From NCBI RefSeq assembly GCF_006442545.2, contig NZ_CP083952.1, forward strand, positions 992,001 to 1,056,000: a stretch of DNA of 64,000 bases. The letters run 5' to 3'. Made by a program: the position numbers and the translations under genes. The notes under the pieces are model-generated. The model saw only the letters and a program-made list of their open reading frames with translations, did not search any database and had not been told where the DNA came from. Below are positions 10,043-18,558 of this stretch, piece after piece. How positions within the stretch are numbered: position 1 is the first letter of the stretch; every line of letters begins with the position of its first letter. Source of the DNA: Mesorhizobium sp. B2-1-8 (GTDB lineage Bacteria > Pseudomonadota > Alphaproteobacteria > Rhizobiales > Rhizobiaceae).

Positions 10043-10546
10043 CTATTTGCACTTGGCGATCGAGGACAGCGCCGCCGAAATGCCCTTCAGCGAGAAGACA
10101 TAGCTCGTGGGATTGCCGCGGCCCGACTTCGCCGAAACCTTCATGTCGGAGCCGGTCTTCATCGCCGCGATCAGCACCGGTTCCTCGGCGGCGTTCTCGA
10201 CCCAGGCCGATTTTCCACGCGTGAACATCGAGAAGGTCTTCTTGTCGATGGTGACGGTGGCCTTGGAGCCTTCCTGGAAATTGTAGCCGGCGATGAACTG
10301 CGGCTCATAGGATACCTGCTGGCCGGGCCGCTGGCTGACGAAGAAGAACATGTCGCCGTGGTCGAGCGTCGGCGGCTGCTTGTCGGTCGGCACGGTCAGC
10401 ACGTAGCAGACCTTGCCGCCCGACGCCTGGTAACTGTAGGTGCCCCAGGCATTGTGCTGGCCGATCTTGGTCGCCTGCTGCGCCAGCGCCGGCGCTGCCG
10501 AGGCCGCCAGGACCAGGCTCGAAACTAGTGCTATCAATCCGCGCAT
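10043..10546 (-). CDS. Invasion-associated locus B (IalB) family exported protein
   Basis: The 167-residue protein has a clear signal peptide (residues 1-22, ending APALAQQ) and an IalB domain: W-G-x-Y near the start, a Cys in GGKVCYVLT, GYNFQEGSKATVTID, FSMFTRGKSAW, IAAMKTGSDMKV and the closing TSYVFSLKGISAALSSIAKC. IalB was named for an invasion locus of Bartonella, but homologues are ubiquitous in free-living Rhizobiales as periplasmic proteins of unclear role. The two Cys at the domain ends are the usual pair. The gene is apparently monocistronic. Confidence 0.9.
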   Translation of the reverse strand: MRGLIALVSSLVLAASAAPALAQQATKIGQHNAWGTYSYQASGGKVCYVLTVPTDKQPPTLDHGDMFFFVSQRPGQQVSYEPQFIAGYNFQEGSKATVTIDKKTFSMFTRGKSAWVENAAEEPVLIAAMKTGSDMKVSAKSGRGNPTSYVFSLKGISAALSSIAKCK

Positions 10547-10800
10547 CGTTTTTCCCGTATTCCAAATGGTGCGGAGGCGGGCCGCGTGGCGTCCTGCCGT
10601 CGCTTCATTTTGATTTAATCTGGGTTACCAAAAGGTGAATTCCCCAAGAGAAAAGGACCTTCACCCCAGGAAACCGCCGCCATCTCCGCACCGCCGCTTA
10701 TCAGCGGCTGGCACGGCGTCCCTCTGGGGACTTGGAGGCCACGAAAAAGGCAAGAATTTGACTGTTGACCGTCGCTGAGCGCCGGCCGACGCGGCGGGAT

Positions 10801-11163
10801 TCAGCCCTTGTCCGCGATGGCGTCCTTGGCGGCCTGCCGGTGCGCCGGCGTGATATGGGCGCTGACGGCGGTGATCGCGGCGGTCAGCACGGCGATGTCA
10901 TCCGTGAAGCCCAACCCGAAGATGAAGTCGGGGATCAGGTCGACCGGCAGGACGAAATAGCCGAGCGCGGCCACCAATATGCCCTTGGCGCGCAGCGGCG
11001 TGTTCTTGTCCATGGCGCAGTAATAGGCGGCGACGACGTCTTCCATGAACGGAATCTGCCGTGCTGCCTTCTTGGCCGTGCGCCAGAACTTTTCGCGCAC
11101 TTCGCCCTCGCCGCCCAGCCTGTCGCCAAAGCCAAAGAAGTCAAAACCGGATTCCTGCGCCAT
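10801..11163 (-). CDS. DUF1232 (YkvA-like) membrane-associated protein
   Basis: Product of 120 residues from ATG 11163, which has GGAGAG ideally placed before it; a longer reading from 11202 is unlikely. The central segment has the DUF1232 signature LRAKGILVAALGYFVLPVDL followed by IPDFIFGLGFTDDIAVL, where P-x-D-x-I-P-D sits between two short hydrophobic helices. The family is widespread and of unknown function. The N-terminus is acidic and Phe-rich (ESGFDFFGFGD). Confidence 0.88.
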   Translation of the reverse strand: MAQESGFDFFGFGDRLGGEGEVREKFWRTAKKAARQIPFMEDVVAAYYCAMDKNTPLRAKGILVAALGYFVLPVDLIPDFIFGLGFTDDIAVLTAAITAVSAHITPAHRQAAKDAIADKG

Positions 11164-11249
11164 CAATCTCTCCTTGAGGGTCCCATGCGCATGCTGGCGC
11201 ATTCCCGCCGATCAAAATGTGGTGAAAGCCGAACCCGGCTGCAAGATGC

Positions 11250-11276
11250 GGGCGCCGATTTGGCGGGTCGGCGCCC
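11250..11276 (-). repeat. Perfect 9-bp inverted repeat after phhB
   Basis: GGGCGCCGA (11250-11258) and TCGGCGCCC (11268-11276) flank a 9-nt loop, 26 bp beyond the phhB stop. It may be a weak terminator; there is no U run. Confidence 0.4.
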
Positions 11277-11301
11277 GCCGCGAGCATGGCCTGGCCTGTG
11301 T

Positions 11302-11598
11302 TCAGCCGCCGAAATAGCGGTTCATCTTCTTGGCCAGTTCGATATCGAGCGCCGTGACGCCGCCGGCGTCATGCGTGTTCAAAGTCACGTCGACCGTCTT
11401 GTAGACATTCGACCAGTCGGGATGATGGTCCATCTTCTCGGCGGCCAGCGCGACTCGGGTCATGAAGGCGAAGGCTTCGGAGAAGTTGTTGAAGGTGAAG
11501 ATGCGGCCGATCGAGGCGCCGTCCTTTGCCAGCGCCCAGCCGTCAAGCGCCGTCAGCGCTGCTTCGGCGGCTTCCCTGCCCAGTTTCTCTCTCGTCAT
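11302..11598 (-). CDS. phhB: 4a-hydroxytetrahydrobiopterin dehydratase (pterin-4a-carbinolamine dehydratase)
   Basis: The 98-residue protein is full length for the PCD/DCoH family. It has the active-site stretch [18 protein letters not shown], with the two adjacent catalytic His and the later aspartate in [13 protein letters not shown]. The enzyme dehydrates 4a-hydroxytetrahydropterin formed by phenylalanine hydroxylase. No phhA is present in this window, so the pterin role is family knowledge rather than context. Confidence 0.93.
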   Translation of the reverse strand: MTREKLGREAAEAALTALDGWALAKDGASIGRIFTFNNFSEAFAFMTRVALAAEKMDHHPDWSNVYKTVDVTLNTHDAGGVTALDIELAKKMNRYFGG

Positions 11599-11645
11599 GT
11601 CCGCCTCCCGTGCTATTGCGCTGAAATCAACATAGCGCCGGATCC

Positions 11646-12164
11646 ATGATCGCGAAGCCTATAAATTCCATTCTTTTCGTCTGCCTCGGCAACATCTGCC
11701 GGTCGCCGCTGGCGGAAGGCGTGCTTCGCGCCGTGCTTTCGGAGCGCGGATGCGGTGGCGATGTCGTGCTCGATTCGGCCGCAACCAGCGGCTGGGAGGT
11801 CGGCTCCGCTCCCGATCCGCGCTCGATTGCCATCGCGTCGCGCCACGGCATCGACATCTCGCGGCAGCGGGCGCGCAAGATCATGCCGGAGGATTTTCAC
11901 CGCTTCGACCTGATCCTCGGCATGGACCGATCCAACGTCGCCGACCTGAAGGCGCTGGCGCCGGCGGCAGTGCGCGATCGCATCCACCTGTTCCTGGAAT
12001 TCGCCGAGGGAAAGCCGCTCGATGTGCCGGATCCCTATTACGAGGACCAGGAAGCGTTCGCTTCGGTCTACCGCATGATCCGCGAGGCATCGGAGGCGCT
12101 GGCGACACGGCTGGCGGCGCGCGTATCGACGCCGGACAGCGGCCAGGCTTCCTCGACGACATAG
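11646..12164 (+). CDS. Low-molecular-weight protein tyrosine phosphatase
   Basis: The 172-residue protein has the P-loop C-x5-R near the N-terminus ([15 protein letters not shown]; Cys13, Arg19) and the general-acid Asp in [13 protein letters not shown]. These are the diagnostic features of LMW-PTPases, which dephosphorylate tyrosine-phosphorylated proteins in the cytoplasm. The gene overlaps the 3' end of the opposing thpR-type gene by 97 bp; both reading frames remain open, so the C-terminal tail of each protein is constrained by the other. Confidence 0.92.
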   Translation: MIAKPINSILFVCLGNICRSPLAEGVLRAVLSERGCGGDVVLDSAATSGWEVGSAPDPRSIAIASRHGIDISRQRARKIMPEDFHRFDLILGMDRSNVADLKALAPAAVRDRIHLFLEFAEGKPLDVPDPYYEDQEAFASVYRMIREASEALATRLAARVSTPDSGQASSTT

Positions 12165-12664
12165 GGGCCGCCGCCGACCGAATCGCGCGACGACATCAAG
12201 ACGAAGCGGCTGACGCGGAATGGCAGCGTCGAGAAATTGCCGCGCGCCGACAGATATTGGGCGACGTCGAGCGGGCTCGAATTGCGCAGGCGCGCCAGCG
12301 TCACATGCGGCATGAACTTGCGCGGATCGGCGGGGATGCCGAGCCGTTGGCAAATGCGCTCGATCTCGGCCTGAAGGGCGGCCAGATCGGGCGAGGGAGA
12401 GGCGCCCGCCCACACCGCATGCGGCTTCTTCTGGCCGAAAGCGCCGACACCCGACAGCGCCAGCGAGAAGGAAGGACGGTGCACCCGGTCGAGCGCGTTG
12501 GCGATCTCGTCGGCGACATGGCCTTCGACATCACCGATGAAGCGCAGCGTCAGATGGTAGTTTTCGACGTCGATCCAGCGGGCCCCGGGCAGGCCGCCGC
12601 GGAGCAGGGACAGCGAAAGGGCGGCATCACGCGGAATTTCGAGGGCGATGAAAAGACGCGGCAT
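12068..12664 (-). CDS. thpR: RNA 2',3'-cyclic phosphodiesterase (2'-5' RNA ligase family)
   Basis: Product of 198 residues from ATG 12664 (MPRLFIALEIP), the canonical start; upstream in-frame ATGs add non-homologous sequence. The two HxT motifs of the 2H phosphoesterase fold are HLTL at 37-40 and HVTL at 120-123. ThpR hydrolyses 2',3'-cyclic phosphate ends of RNA to 2'-phosphates. The last 32 codons lie antisense to the phosphatase gene. The C-terminal tail ([19 protein letters not shown]) is low in complexity and looks unconstrained. Confidence 0.9.
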   Translation of the reverse strand: MPRLFIALEIPRDAALSLSLLRGGLPGARWIDVENYHLTLRFIGDVEGHVADEIANALDRVHRPSFSLALSGVGAFGQKKPHAVWAGASPSPDLAALQAEIERICQRLGIPADPRKFMPHVTLARLRNSSPLDVAQYLSARGNFSTLPFRVSRFVLMSSRDSVGGGPYVVEEAWPLSGVDTRAASRVASASDASRIMR

Positions 12665-12792
12665 GAAGAGCCTCCCTTCCTCGAATCGAACTGTCATCCC
12701 TAGCGAATCATCGATGATCAAATGGAGCAAGTGGTTTGTTGGTCAAAGGCTTTGCTAAACGTTTCCCCAAGGGAAAGCGGCTTTATCGGATC

Positions 12793-13437
12793 TCACGAAC
12801 CTCCCGGCACCGCGGCGATGGCCTTTTCGACCGTCGGCAGGATGCGCTCGACCATCTGATCGACCCCTTTGGCGTTCGGATGCAAGCCGTCCTCGAGCTG
12901 CAAACTGGGCTGGCCGGCGACGCCGTCGAGAAAGAACGGGTAAAACGTAACGCCGTATTTCGCGGCGAGTTCCGGAAAGACGGCGTCGAAGGCGTTCTGG
13001 TAGTCGGCGCCGAGGTTGGGCGCGGCGCGCATGCCGGCCAGGAGCACGGCGATCTTGCGCTCCTCGAGCTTGCCCAGCATGGCGTCAAGGTTCTTCCGGG
13101 TGATGTCGGGCGAGACGCCACGCAGCATGTCGTTGGCGCCGAGTTCGAGGATCACAAGCCGCGTGCCGTCCGGCACCGACCAGTCGAGCCGCGCCAGGCC
13201 GCCGCTGGAGGTGTCGCCGGAGACGCCGGCATTGGCGACGGTGACGTCATGGCCCCTGGCGCGAAGGGCGGCCTGCAATTTGTCGGTAAAGCCCTCGCCC
13301 GGGCCAAGGCCGAACCCCGCCATCAGGCTGTCACCGAAGCCGACGATCTTGAATGGCTCGGCGCGCGCCGACGAAATGGCGCCGCAAATGGCGAGGAAAA
13401 CGATCAGGCCTGCGGCTATCAGGCGTTTGAAAGACAT
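12793..13437 (-). CDS. Exported SGNH-fold esterase (TesA-like arylesterase/lysophospholipase)
   Basis: Product of 214 residues from ATG 13437 with a signal peptide (residues 1-26, ending SSARA). The catalytic blocks of the SGNH family are present: GDSLMAG (Ser37), GVSGDTSSGG (block II Gly), ELGANDML (Asn102) and DGLHPNAKG (Asp183, His186). This is the layout of periplasmic TesA-type thioesterase/lysophospholipase L1. The gene is divergently transcribed from the ABC/FtsX-type transporter operon, an arrangement often seen for TesA with YbbA-YbbP, which supports the assignment. Confidence 0.92.
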   Translation of the reverse strand: MSFKRLIAAGLIVFLAICGAISSARAEPFKIVGFGDSLMAGFGLGPGEGFTDKLQAALRARGHDVTVANAGVSGDTSSGGLARLDWSVPDGTRLVILELGANDMLRGVSPDITRKNLDAMLGKLEERKIAVLLAGMRAAPNLGADYQNAFDAVFPELAAKYGVTFYPFFLDGVAGQPSLQLEDGLHPNAKGVDQMVERILPTVEKAIAAVPGGS

Positions 13438-13522
13438 GCGGCAGGCCCCATATGACAGAGAATTCTTCCGGCGGTGGCTTCCGACAGGCAGAGCCTCCCT
13501 TTCCATATAGGACGCTTTCATT

Positions 13523-14218
13523 TTGACAGAAGCCGTCATTGCGCTGAAAGACGTATCCCTGACGCTCGGCGAAGGGGCTTCGTCGGTCCATGTGCTGAAG
13601 GGCGTCAGCCTCGAAGTCGCGCGTGGCGAGGCGACGGGCATCGTCGGTCCGTCCGGGTCCGGCAAGTCGACATTGCTGATGGTGCTGGCAGGGCTGGAAA
13701 GAGTCGATTCGGGCACGGTACGAATCGCTGGCGAGCTGCTCAACGACAAAAGCGAGGATCAGATTGCTTCGTTTCGTGGCCGAAACATTGGCATCGTGTT
13801 CCAGTCCTTCCACCTCATCCCCAACATGACAGCGCTCGAGAACGTCGCGGTGCCGCTGGAACTGGCCGGCAACGCCGATCCGTTTTCGGTGGCGGAGCGG
13901 GAACTGGCGGCCGTGGGCCTCAGCGACCGCGTCACCCATTATCCCGGGGAACTCTCGGGTGGCGAGCAGCAGCGCGTGGCGATCGCCCGTGCGCTGGCAC
14001 CGTCGCCGCGCATCCTTATCGCCGACGAGCCGACCGGCAATCTCGACCAGGCGACGGGGCGGCAGGTCGCCGACCTTCTGTTCGCCAAGGCCGCCGAGCG
14101 CGGCATGACGCTGGTGCTGGTCACCCATGATCCGGCGCTCGCGGCGCGCTGTTCGCGCCAGGTGTCGATGCGCTCCGGCCGGATCGAAGCGCCGGCACCG
14201 GTCAAGGTCACCGCCTGA
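13523..14218 (+). CDS. ABC transporter ATP-binding protein, YbbA/LolD type
   Basis: A 231-residue single-domain ABC ATPase with Walker A GPSGSGKST (42-50), signature LSGGEQQR, Walker B ILIADEPT and the switch His in LVTHDP. The MacB/LolD/YbbA subfamily fits by length and by the FtsX-type permease encoded next. The start is read as TTG at 13523 with AGGA 10 bp upstream, because no ATG or GTG gives a better N-terminus. The stop overlaps the next start (TGATG at 14216-14220). With the divergent tesA-like gene this reproduces the ybbA-ybbP-tesA neighbourhood of many proteobacteria. The substrate is unknown. Confidence 0.93.
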   Translation: MTEAVIALKDVSLTLGEGASSVHVLKGVSLEVARGEATGIVGPSGSGKSTLLMVLAGLERVDSGTVRIAGELLNDKSEDQIASFRGRNIGIVFQSFHLIPNMTALENVAVPLELAGNADPFSVAERELAAVGLSDRVTHYPGELSGGEQQRVAIARALAPSPRILIADEPTGNLDQATGRQVADLLFAKAAERGMTLVLVTHDPALAARCSRQVSMRSGRIEAPAPVKVTA

Positions 14219-16767
14219 TGCCGCTGGCGCGGACCTTGAAGCTTGCCATCCGCTTCTCGCTGCGCGAGATGCGTGGCGGCCTGTCCGGCTTCCTCATCTT
14301 CCTCGCCTGCATCGCGCTCGGCGTCGCGGCCATCGGCGGCGTCAATTCGGTGGCCCGCTCCATCACCGCCGGTGTCGCCGATCAGGGCCAGACGCTGCTC
14401 GGCGGCGATCTTCGCTTCCAGATCAACCAGCGCGCCGCCAGCCAGGCCGAACGTGGCTTTCTCGACGGGCTGGGCATCGTTTCGCATACCGCCGGCATGC
14501 GCTCGATGGCGCGCCTGGCCGACGGATCCGACCAGGCGCTGGTCGAGGCCAAGGCGGTCGACGATGCCTATCCGCTCTATGGCGCGCTGGAAACCGAACC
14601 GGCGCTGTCGAAGCAGGAACTGTTCGGCAGGCAGTTCGGCGTTTTCGGCGCCGCGGCACCCGACCTTTTGTTCGAGCGGCTGCATCTCAAGATCGGCGAC
14701 CGGCTGAAGCTCGGCACCGCCATCTTCGAACTGCGCGCCAGGCTGGTGACCGAGCCCGACGCGGTCTCCGACGGGTTCGGCTTCGCGCCAAGGCTGATGA
14801 TCTCGACCGAGGCCCTGGCCGCCACCGGGCTGGTCCAGCCGGGTAGCCTGGTCGAGAACGCCTACAAGGTCCGGCTGCCCGCCGGTGCCGACGAGGCGCG
14901 GCTCAAGGCCATCCAGGACCAAGCGGCCAAGGATTTTCCGGAGGCCGGCTGGTCGATCCGCACGCGCAGCAATGCCGCACCGGCACTGTCTTCCAACATC
15001 GAACGCTTCTCGCAGTTCCTGACGCTGGTCGGGCTCACCGCGCTGGTGGTCGGCGGCGTCGGCGTCGCCAATGCGGTGCGTGCCTATCTCGACGGCAAGC
15101 GCGGCGTCATCGCCACCTTCAAGAGCCTGGGTGCGTCCGGCGGCTTCGTCTTTGCCGTCTACCTCGTGCAGATCCTGATCATCGCCTTGCTCGGTATCGG
15201 CGCCGGCCTTGTGCTGGGTACGCTGATGCCCTTTGTCGCAAGTGCCGCCCTGCAATCCGTCATTCCGGTGCCGGCGCAAGGCGGCTTCTATCCCGGCGCG
15301 CTGGCCATGGCGGCACTGTTCGGCCTGCTGGTGACGCTCGCCTTCGCGCTGCTGCCGCTCGGCCGCGCCCGCGACGTGCCGGCAACCGCGCTGTTCCGCG
15401 AGATGGGGCTGGAAGGCCGCGGCCTGCCGCGCCCCGTCTATGTCGTTTGCGCGCTCGGCATCGCGCTTTTCCTGGCGGCGCTGGCGATCTTGTTTTCGGG
15501 CGACCAGCGCATCGCCTCGATCTTCGTCGGCGCCACGATTTTTGCTTTCCTGGTGCTGAGGCTGGTCGGAGGACTGGTGCAATGGGCAGCCAGGAGAAGC
15601 CCGCGCGTGCGCTTTGTCGCGCTGAGACTCGCCATCGGCAACATCCACCGGCCCGGCGCGCTGACGCCGTCGGTGGTGCTGTCGCTGGGGCTTGGACTGA
15701 CTCTCCTGGTGACACTGGCGCTGATCGACGGGAATCTCAGGCGCCAGATCTCCGGCAACCTGCCGGAGCGGGCGCCGAACTTCTTCTTCGTCGACATCCA
15801 GGGCAGCGAAGTCGATGCCTTCTCCTCGCTGATCGCAAAGGAGGCGCCGCGGGGAACGTTGGCCAAGGTGCCGATGCTGCGGGGCCGGGTGATGGCGCTC
15901 AACGGCGTCGATGTCGACAAGCTCAAGGTGCCGGCCGAGGGCGCCTGGGTGCTGAAGGGAGATCGCGGCCTGACCTATGACGCCAGGCAGCCGGAGAACG
16001 CGACGCTGACCGAGGGCAACTGGTGGCCGGACAATTATGGCGGCGAGCCGCTGGTTTCGTTTTCCGACAAGGAAGGCAAGGAAATCGGGCTGAAGCTCGG
16101 CGACACCATCACCGTCAACGTGCTCGGCCGCAATGTCACGGCCCGGATCGCCAATTTCCGCCAGGTCGAATGGGAGACGATGGGCATCAATTTCGTCATG
16201 GTGTTCTCGCCCAACACATTCGCGGGCGCCCCGCATGGCTGGATAGCGACGCTGACCGAAAAGAACGCCTCGACGGCCGACGATGCGCGCGTCCTCAATG
16301 CCGTCACCCGCGCTTTCCCGGCCGTCACGACGGTGCGGGTCAAGGACGCGCTCGACATTGTCAACCGGCTGGTCGGTCAGCTCGGCACGGCGATCCGGGC
16401 AGCGGCCGGCGTGGCGCTGATCGCCTCGGTTCTGGTGCTTGCCGGCGCGCTTGCCGCCGGCAACCGGGCGCGCATCCATGACGCGGTGGTGCTGAAGACG
16501 CTGGGCGCGACGCGCACGACGCTGATATCGGCCTTCTCGCTGGAATACATGCTGATCGGGCTCGCCACCGCGATCTTCGCGCTCGCCGCCGGCAGCGCCG
16601 CCGCCTGGTTCGTCGTCGCGCGCATCATGGCCTTGCCGTCGCATTTCATGCCGGAGGTGGCGGTCGCCACGATTGCCTTTTCGCTGGTGATCACGGTCGG
16701 CATCGGCCTTGCCGGCACCTGGCGGGTGCTCGGCCACAAGGCGGCACCCGTGCTGCGAAACCTCTGA
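14218..16767 (+). CDS. FtsX-family ABC transporter permease, YbbP type
   Basis: The 849-residue protein has a membrane segment at residues 20-45, a large periplasmic region, then clustered membrane segments near 260-285, 310-335 and 355-385, a second block around 400-440 and a final FtsX domain at 715-849 (ALIASVLVLAGALAAGNRAR, then HDAVVLKTLGATR). Two FtsX-like domains with a large exported domain are typical of YbbP, thought to move lipophilic substrates or act mechanically on the envelope with YbbA. It is translationally coupled to the ATPase through TGATG. A run of 967 codons without a stop on the opposite strand is a composition artefact. Confidence 0.92.
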   Translation: MPLARTLKLAIRFSLREMRGGLSGFLIFLACIALGVAAIGGVNSVARSITAGVADQGQTLLGGDLRFQINQRAASQAERGFLDGLGIVSHTAGMRSMARLADGSDQALVEAKAVDDAYPLYGALETEPALSKQELFGRQFGVFGAAAPDLLFERLHLKIGDRLKLGTAIFELRARLVTEPDAVSDGFGFAPRLMISTEALAATGLVQPGSLVENAYKVRLPAGADEARLKAIQDQAAKDFPEAGWSIRTRSNAAPALSSNIERFSQFLTLVGLTALVVGGVGVANAVRAYLDGKRGVIATFKSLGASGGFVFAVYLVQILIIALLGIGAGLVLGTLMPFVASAALQSVIPVPAQGGFYPGALAMAALFGLLVTLAFALLPLGRARDVPATALFREMGLEGRGLPRPVYVVCALGIALFLAALAILFSGDQRIASIFVGATIFAFLVLRLVGGLVQWAARRSPRVRFVALRLAIGNIHRPGALTPSVVLSLGLGLTLLVTLALIDGNLRRQISGNLPERAPNFFFVDIQGSEVDAFSSLIAKEAPRGTLAKVPMLRGRVMALNGVDVDKLKVPAEGAWVLKGDRGLTYDARQPENATLTEGNWWPDNYGGEPLVSFSDKEGKEIGLKLGDTITVNVLGRNVTARIANFRQVEWETMGINFVMVFSPNTFAGAPHGWIATLTEKNASTADDARVLNAVTRAFPAVTTVRVKDALDIVNRLVGQLGTAIRAAAGVALIASVLVLAGALAAGNRARIHDAVVLKTLGATRTTLISAFSLEYMLIGLATAIFALAAGSAAAWFVVARIMALPSHFMPEVAVATIAFSLVITVGIGLAGTWRVLGHKAAPVLRNL

Positions 16768-16911
16768 TTCGCCGGCCGGCGCCGCCTGCTCCAGGTTAAA
16801 TCTTGGTAAGAATGCCATCCAAAACAGCCGGCGAAGCGGCATTTTGGCCTGTCACGAACCGTTACACCCGGTTACGGTCTTGTTCTCGACGCGAATAACC
16901 ATCATATTTCA

Positions 16912-16990
16912 GCACAGGCATGCTGGAGTCCCGCCAGCGGCGCCTGGGTCCGCAAGAGGCCCGACACCGGACGGGGCAGAAGCAACAGAG
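16912..16990 (+). ncRNA. ybhL-type leader RNA (cis-regulatory motif)
   Basis: The 5' region just before the BAX inhibitor-like gene contains a compact GC-rich structured segment with the hairpin-forming words GGCATGCTGGAGTCCCGCC and CAGCGGCGCCTGGGTCC, followed by CCGGACGGGGCAG. The ybhL RNA motif is a known conserved Rhizobiales structure found only upstream of ybhL (BAX inhibitor-1 type) genes, and this is that gene in that order of bacteria. I match it by position and general pattern, without a covariance-model score; the exact borders are approximate. Confidence 0.65.
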
Positions 16991-16998
16991 GATTTCCA

Positions 16999-17772
16999 AT
17001 GGCTGATCCCATTCGCAATTACCAGACGTCGGCGGTGCCCGGCGTCCGCGCCGACATCGACCAGGGCCTGCGCGCGTACATGATCAAGGTCTACAATCTG
17101 ATGGGGCTTGGCCTGCTCATTACCGGCCTTGCCGCGGTCGGCACGATCATGCTGGCCACCACCACCGACCCGGCCTCGGCCGTCGCGACGCTGCCGAGCG
17201 GCGAGATGCTGACCTCGTTCGGTTACGCGATCTTCGGTTCGCCGCTGCGCTGGGTTGTCATACTGGCGCCGCTGGCCGCAGTGTTCTTCTTGTCGTTCAG
17301 GATCCAGTCGATGAGCGTTGCCGCCGCGCAGACGACCTTCTGGGTCTATGCCGGTCTTGTCGGCCTGTCGCTGTCGTCGATCTTCCTGGTCTACACCACC
17401 GCCAGCGTCTCGCAGACCTTCTTCGCCACCGCCGCCGCCTTCGGCGCGTTGTCGCTGTTCGGCTATACGACCAAGCGCGACCTGACGGCGATGGGCTCGT
17501 TCCTGATCATGGGCGTGTTCGGCATCATCATCGCCATGGTGATCAACATCTTCCTGCATTCGTCGGCGCTCTCCTTCGCCATCTCGGCGATCGGCGTGCT
17601 GGTCTTCGCCGGCCTCACCGCCTACGACACGCAGAAGATCAAGGAGATGTATTTCGATGGCGACGCCTCGGACGTCGCCGGCCGCAAGGCGATCATGGGG
17701 GCGCTGAGGCTCTATCTCGACTTCATCAACCTGTTCATGTTCCTGCTGCAGTTCATGGGCGACCGCCGCTAA
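16999..17772 (+). CDS. BAX inhibitor-1 / YccA (YbhL) family membrane protein
   Basis: The 257-residue inner-membrane protein has seven predicted hydrophobic segments and the family C-terminal signature FAGLTAYDTQKIKEMY, with the Asp of the pH-sensitive di-aspartyl latch seen in TMBIM proteins. Homologues act as pH-sensitive calcium leak channels; the role in bacteria is unclear. It starts at ATG 16999 (MADPIRNYQTSAVPGVRAD) with AGAGGA upstream. It lies behind a ybhL-type RNA leader and is closed by a strong terminator, so it is a monocistronic, RNA-regulated unit. Confidence 0.93.
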   Translation: MADPIRNYQTSAVPGVRADIDQGLRAYMIKVYNLMGLGLLITGLAAVGTIMLATTTDPASAVATLPSGEMLTSFGYAIFGSPLRWVVILAPLAAVFFLSFRIQSMSVAAAQTTFWVYAGLVGLSLSSIFLVYTTASVSQTFFATAAAFGALSLFGYTTKRDLTAMGSFLIMGVFGIIIAMVINIFLHSSALSFAISAIGVLVFAGLTAYDTQKIKEMYFDGDASDVAGRKAIMGALRLYLDFINLFMFLLQFMGDRR

Positions 17773-17797
17773 GCGGTATTGGACCATCAACTCTCGG

Positions 17798-17825
17798 AAG
17801 GGCGGCCCAATGGCCGCCCTTTTCT
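17798..17825 (+). terminator. Strong rho-independent terminator
   Basis: Stem AAGGGCGGCC / GGCCGCCCTT with a 4-nt CAAT loop, followed by TTTCTTTT, 26 bp after the BAX inhibitor-like gene. Confidence 0.88.
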
Positions 17826-17877
17826 TTTGCGCGGGCCTCTGCTGTTGTTGAGGGCACATAAGAGGTTTGCATAGAGA

Positions 17878-18456
17878 ATGAGCAATATCGTGATCAGGTC
17901 GGCAACCCCGGCCGACCTCGACATCATCACGGAAATCTACGCCGACGCGGTCACCAACGGCACGGCGAGCTATGAGCTGGAGCCGCCCAGCCGCACCGAG
18001 ATGGGTACGCGATTCGCCACGCTCGCGGCCGCCGGCTTTCCCTATCTGGTGGCCGAGAAGGACGGCGCCGTGCTCGGCTATGCCTATGCCGGCCCCTTCC
18101 GGCCGCGCCCGGCCTATCGCTTCATCGTCGAGGATTCGGTCTATGTCGCGCCCGATGCCAAGGGCCAGGGCGTCGGCCTCAAGCTGATGCGGAGCCTGGT
18201 CGCGGCGGTCGAGGTGGCGGGCTTTCGCCAGATCGTCGCGGTGATCGGCGACGGCCACGCCGACAGCGCCTCGGTCAGGCTGCATGAGAAGCTCGGCTTC
18301 CGCCATTCCGGCCGCCTCGAAGGCTCCGGCTACAAGCACGGCCGCTGGCTGGACACGGTGTTCATGCAGCTATCGCTGAACGGCGGGGCATCGGTCCTAC
18401 CCGATCCGGACTCGTTGCCCGAGCGGAAATTCCGGAAGGGGGAATTGAAGAAGTGA
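17878..18456 (+). CDS. GNAT N-acetyltransferase, phosphinothricin/methionine sulfone acetyltransferase-like
   Basis: The 192-residue protein reads as a Pat/YncA-type GNAT enzyme: IRSATPADLDIITEIYADAV at the start, GYAYAGPFRPRPAYRFIVEDSVYV, the acetyl-CoA loop DAKGQGVGLKLM and the C-terminal LHEKLGFRHSGRLEGSGYKHGRWLDTVF. These enzymes acetylate the amino group of phosphinothricin or of methionine sulfoximine/sulfone. The C-terminal tail after about residue 168 is poorly conserved and its last codons contribute to a gene-end inverted repeat. Confidence 0.9.
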   Translation: MSNIVIRSATPADLDIITEIYADAVTNGTASYELEPPSRTEMGTRFATLAAAGFPYLVAEKDGAVLGYAYAGPFRPRPAYRFIVEDSVYVAPDAKGQGVGLKLMRSLVAAVEVAGFRQIVAVIGDGHADSASVRLHEKLGFRHSGRLEGSGYKHGRWLDTVFMQLSLNGGASVLPDPDSLPERKFRKGELKK

Positions 18457-18549
18457 AGAGGAATTGAAGAATTGAGGAACTGAAGAACGAAAGAAAAGGG
18501 TGCTTACGTCAGGCGCCGAGTGTCTTTTTCCTCAATTCCTCAATTCCCC
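18439..18549. repeat. Gene-end inverted repeat built of short GAATTGA-type units
   Basis: The left part carries GGGGAATTGA and then GGAATTGAAGAATTGAGGA; the right arm (18531-18549) is CTCAATTCCTCAATTCCCC. The left arm includes the last codons and stop of the GNAT gene and the right arm sits just before the DUF2794 stop, so the hairpin separates two convergent genes. The repeated 7-8 bp unit within each arm is shared in design, not sequence, with the elements at 26751 and 48912. Confidence 0.65.
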
Positions 18550-18558
18550 AATCCCGGC

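Noticed and set aside
13939..16842. Open frame of 967 codons on the minus strand opposite the FtsX-type gene
   Set aside because: Arg/Gly/His-rich composition, no domain, and it is an antisense shadow produced by high GC3 of the real gene.
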